Positions 59,080-61,834 of a stretch of DNA of 61,834 nt are shown here, piece by piece. Made by a program: the position numbers and the translations under genes. Source of the DNA: Sulfurovum sp. (GTDB taxonomy: Bacteria > Campylobacterota > Campylobacteria > Campylobacterales > Sulfurovaceae); NCBI GenBank assembly GCA_020721345.1, contig DYMX01000003.1:1-61834 (forward strand). The letters run 5' to 3'. Each line of letters begins with the position of its first letter. Within the stretch, counting starts at the first letter, position 1. The notes below the pieces were generated by a model. The model made no database searches and had not been told where the DNA came from. It was given only the letters and a program-made list of their open reading frames with translations.

Positions 59080-59557
59080 GATAAAAATAGCTATATATCC
59101 TGGTACTTTTGATCCTATCACGAATGGTCATCTTGATATTATTAAAAGAGCTTGTAAGATGTTTGATGAGATCATAATAGCAGTTGCCGCCAGCGATGAA
59201 AAAAAACCGATTTTTGATTTGGACACAAGAATAGCCATGATTAAAGCCGTAACTATAGATTTCCCAAAAATAAAAGTAGTCGGCTTTAATACACTTTTGG
59301 TCGATCTTTCCAATGAGTTAGATGCAAATATTATTATAAGGGGATTAAGAGCTGTCAGCGATTTTGAGTACGAGCTTCAAATGGGATATGCAAATTCATC
59401 ATTAAAAAAAGAGCTTGAAACCGTCTATCTTATGCCAAGTCTTAATAATGCTTTTATAAGCTCTTCAGTCGTCAGGTCACTTTTGAAGTTTCACGGAAAG
59501 ATCGACCATTTAGTTCCTGCAGAAATTTTAAAACAGATTCAAGCTCAAGGTTTTTAA
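59069..59557 (+). CDS. coaD: Pantetheine-phosphate adenylyltransferase
   Basis: IAIYPGTFDPITNGHLDIIKRA; IIRGLRAVSDFEYELQM; start set to ATG at 59069. Confidence 0.97.
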   Translation: MTNKIKIAIYPGTFDPITNGHLDIIKRACKMFDEIIIAVAASDEKKPIFDLDTRIAMIKAVTIDFPKIKVVGFNTLLVDLSNELDANIIIRGLRAVSDFEYELQMGYANSSLKKELETVYLMPSLNNAFISSSVVRSLLKFHGKIDHLVPAEILKQIQAQGF

Positions 59558-60138
59558 TGTATATAATATTTGAAGGTATCGATACTTGCGGCAAGAGTAC
59601 TCAAATTGAACTTCTAAAAAAAAGATACAATGATGCAGTTTTTACTCATGAGCCAGGCGGTACGGTTTTGGGCAAACAGATAAGAGAAATTTTATTAAAT
59701 GGGCAGCTGGATTCAAGTAGAGCGGAAATATTACTTTTTTTGGCTGATAGGGCAGAGCATTTTGAAAGCATTGTTAAACCAAATTTGTGTAATACCATAA
59801 TTTCTGACAGAGGATTTGTTTCAGGTATGGCATATGCTATGGCAGGCAATGATATGGGGTTTGATGAACTTTTGCAACTTAATCTTTTTTCTTTGCAAGG
59901 CGTGTTGCCTGATAAAATAATACTTTTTGTAATTGATAAAGAAAGTCTTATGCAAAGACTTGGGCAAAAAGGAATGGATAAGATCGAATTAAGAGGTATA
60001 GAATATCTTTTAAATGTACAGCAATTTATGGCAGATATTGTTGAAAAACTTAGGATTCCATTTATAAAAATCAATGCTACAGATGATATTGAAATAATAA
60101 ACAGACAAATAAGAAATTTTATATGGGAGCAAAAATGA
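59557..60138 (+). CDS. tmk: Thymidylate kinase
   Basis: IIFEGIDTCGKSTQIELL, HEPGGTVLGKQIREILL, ISDRGFVSGMAY. Confidence 0.96.
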   Translation: MYIIFEGIDTCGKSTQIELLKKRYNDAVFTHEPGGTVLGKQIREILLNGQLDSSRAEILLFLADRAEHFESIVKPNLCNTIISDRGFVSGMAYAMAGNDMGFDELLQLNLFSLQGVLPDKIILFVIDKESLMQRLGQKGMDKIELRGIEYLLNVQQFMADIVEKLRIPFIKINATDDIEIINRQIRNFIWEQK

Positions 60139-61367
60139 TCAATCCTTTGCGAGGAATGAAAGATCTGATCTTTGATGAGAGTAGAAAATATCAACATATA
60201 ATATACGCAGCATCAAATATTGCAAAAAACTACGGATATGAATATATCGAAACACCTATACTGGAAGAGACGGCGCTTTTTAAGAGATCTGTCGGTGAGA
60301 GTAGTGATATAGTAGGCAAAGAGATGTATCAATTTAGAGACAAGGGTGATAATGATGTTTGTATGAGACCCGAAGGAACAGCAGGAGTTGTAAGGGCATT
60401 TGTATCATCAAAACTTGATAGACAAGACGGTACATATAGATTTTGTTACTATGGACCAATGTTTAGATATGAAAGACCGCAAAAAGGAAGATTGAGATCA
60501 TTTCACCAGTTTGGATGTGAGAGTTTTGGGGAAAGCAGCGTGTATGAAGACTTTGTAATGATGAGTATGATAAAAGATATATTTAACGCGTTGAATATAG
60601 GCTATACGCTAAAGATAAATTCGCTCGGATGCAAGGATTGCATGCCTGCATATAGAGAAAAGCTTGTAGCATTTTTGGATGGCACCAAAAATGAACTCTG
60701 TATCGATTGCAATAGAAGAATAGACACTAATCCTATAAGAGTTCTTGATTGTAAAGTTGAAAAATGCCAAAGTATGTTTAATGATTCACCAAAATTACTA
60801 GATAATTTATGTGATGTTTGCGATAGTGATTTTGAAAAATTAAAATCACTACTTGATAATGCAAATATAGATTATGAAATTGATACAAATCTAGTTCGCG
60901 GACTTGATTATTATAATAAAACGGCATTTGAATTTATAAGCAGCGAAATAGGAAGCCAATCAGCAATCGCAGGCGGAGGAAGATATGACAGGCTTGTTGA
61001 GTTTTTGGATGGCAAACCTACACCGGCTGTCGGCTTTGCTTTGGGGATAGAAAGAATCATGGATCTCGTGATATTGCCTGAGCCTAAAAGGGAAGGGTAT
61101 TATTTGGGTTCTATGAATGAAGATGGTGTGGAAAAACTTCTTGACACTAGTCTAAAATTGAGAAAAAAATACAAAGTTACATTGGAGTACAAAGCAAAAA
61201 GTCTTAAATCTCATCTTAAATCAGCGGATAAAGTTGGAGCAAAAAGTATTATTTTTATAGGTAATGATGAGTTGGCAAATAACACTATTTGGATAAAAGA
61301 CCTAGAGACAAAAGAGGAAAAAACTATCAAAATAGAAGATTTTAACTCTTTAAAAGAGACCGTTTAA
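60135..61367 (+). CDS. hisS: Histidyl-tRNA synthetase
   Basis: RGMKDLIFDESRKY, MRPEGTAGVVRAF, GPMFRYERPQKGRLRSFHQFG; start set to ATG at 60135. Confidence 0.97.
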   Translation: MINPLRGMKDLIFDESRKYQHIIYAASNIAKNYGYEYIETPILEETALFKRSVGESSDIVGKEMYQFRDKGDNDVCMRPEGTAGVVRAFVSSKLDRQDGTYRFCYYGPMFRYERPQKGRLRSFHQFGCESFGESSVYEDFVMMSMIKDIFNALNIGYTLKINSLGCKDCMPAYREKLVAFLDGTKNELCIDCNRRIDTNPIRVLDCKVEKCQSMFNDSPKLLDNLCDVCDSDFEKLKSLLDNANIDYEIDTNLVRGLDYYNKTAFEFISSEIGSQSAIAGGGRYDRLVEFLDGKPTPAVGFALGIERIMDLVILPEPKREGYYLGSMNEDGVEKLLDTSLKLRKKYKVTLEYKAKSLKSHLKSADKVGAKSIIFIGNDELANNTIWIKDLETKEEKTIKIEDFNSLKETV

Positions 61368-61390
61368 AATTCCGTGTCAACATAAATTCT

Positions 61391-61408
61391 GATAGGAGAA
61401 ATCCTATC
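61391..61408. repeat. Perfect 7-bp hairpin with GAAA loop (GATAGGA-GAAA-TCCTATC)
   Basis: Exact inverted repeat just outside the IS256-like transposase remnant; no T-run. Confidence 0.5.
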
Positions 61409-61418
61409 GCACCAGAAC

Positions 61419-61544
61419 TTAAATTTTAAGCTCACCATCCAATCTACCCTCAAAAAATATAGCTAATTGAGATAGTGTCAAACTCCAATTCCAAACCGGC
61501 ATAGTCCATTTTTTCTCTGCATTTTTGATGCCCATATAGTTTTT
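61419..61544 (-). pseudogene. IS256/mutator-type transposase, C-terminal remnant
   Basis: Minus-strand translation NYMGIKNAEKKWTMPVWNWSLTLSQLAIFFEGRLDGELKI* matches the family C-terminus (KKWTMP..NW...LSQLAIFFEGRL). Confidence 0.8.
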
Positions 61545-61588
61545 GCTTTTTTATGACAATTTAGACACTTTTTCTCTTTTTGTATAGC

Positions 61589-61725
61589 TTACTCATAAGC
61601 TTTCATTAGTTGTGGCGCTCTTCGCAGGTTTGCACAAGCAGCTATGAGACTGAAGTGTTCCTAGTTTTTCTCCAGTCCCAAATATCTGGTTTGCTTGAAA
61701 TTCATATGATGCTTCATAAAAACAA
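61589..61725 (-). pseudogene. IS5-like DDE transposase, C-terminal remnant with internal stop
   Basis: Minus-strand translation AFVFMKHHMNFKQTRYLGLEKN*EHFSLIAACANLRRAPQLMKAYE*; R-Y-x-G-L-x-K...ANL motif, in-frame TAG at 61661-61663. Confidence 0.6.
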
Positions 61726-61730
61726 AGGCT

Positions 61731-61834
61731 AAATCAGAGAAAGATATAGTTGCTATCACTATCACCTGACCCCTATATCCCATAGATAATATTGTTATTG
61801 AGAGATTTTTTAGAACATTAAAGCACGGAAATAT
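61731..61834 (+). pseudogene. IS3-family (rve-type) transposase remnant, runs off the window edge
   Basis: Plus-strand translation ...*PLYPIDNIVIERFFRTLKHGN; DN-x-x-x-ER-F-x-R-T-L-K motif, in-frame TGA at 61767. Confidence 0.7.

Noticed and set aside
59646-60197. 183-aa antisense ORF over tmk/hisS
   Set aside because: Shadow ORF; tmk and hisS are unequivocal.
61690-61715. tttgcttgaaatt 13-mer matching the right arm of repeat copy 1
   Set aside because: Lies within the IS5-like transposase translation (NFKQTRY) and lacks the rest of the repeat; treated as coincidence.
1-61834. tRNA or rRNA genes
   Set aside because: No convincing cloverleaf or rRNA-like GC-rich conserved segment was noticed by eye; a tRNAscan/Infernal run would be decisive.

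Overview
This ~62 kb window looks like an ordinary chromosomal core region of a Campylobacterota (epsilonproteobacterial) genome. The taxonomic call is inference from gene content, gene order and low GC; no search was run. It carries mostly single-copy housekeeping genes: ilvC 3' end, dprA, ruvX, queA, tatBC, cmoB, rny, ftsY, lpxK, argB, thrC, prmC, apaH, ftsZ, ftsA, bioA, rsmH, hemA, proS, hemC, ubiD, thiE, peroxiredoxin/fur, ubiX, coaD, tmk and hisS. Accessory features are a TetR-TolC-MFP-RND efflux operon with a palindromic operator, an ammonium transporter gene split by a one-base frameshift, and a mosaic of degraded IS transposase fragments at the right edge. The most interesting unexplained signals are: (1) a ~75-bp dispersed intergenic repeat in three copies, whose terminal hairpin shows compensatory base changes; (2) a classic CGTCATTGCGAG palindromic repeat next to one copy; (3) a glutathionylspermidine-synthase-like ATP-grasp enzyme paired with a lipoprotein with a Ser/Phe-Gly-rich tail; (4) an inverted repeat bracketing the dprA promoter region. 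I saw no CRISPR array, rRNA, tRNA or prophage.
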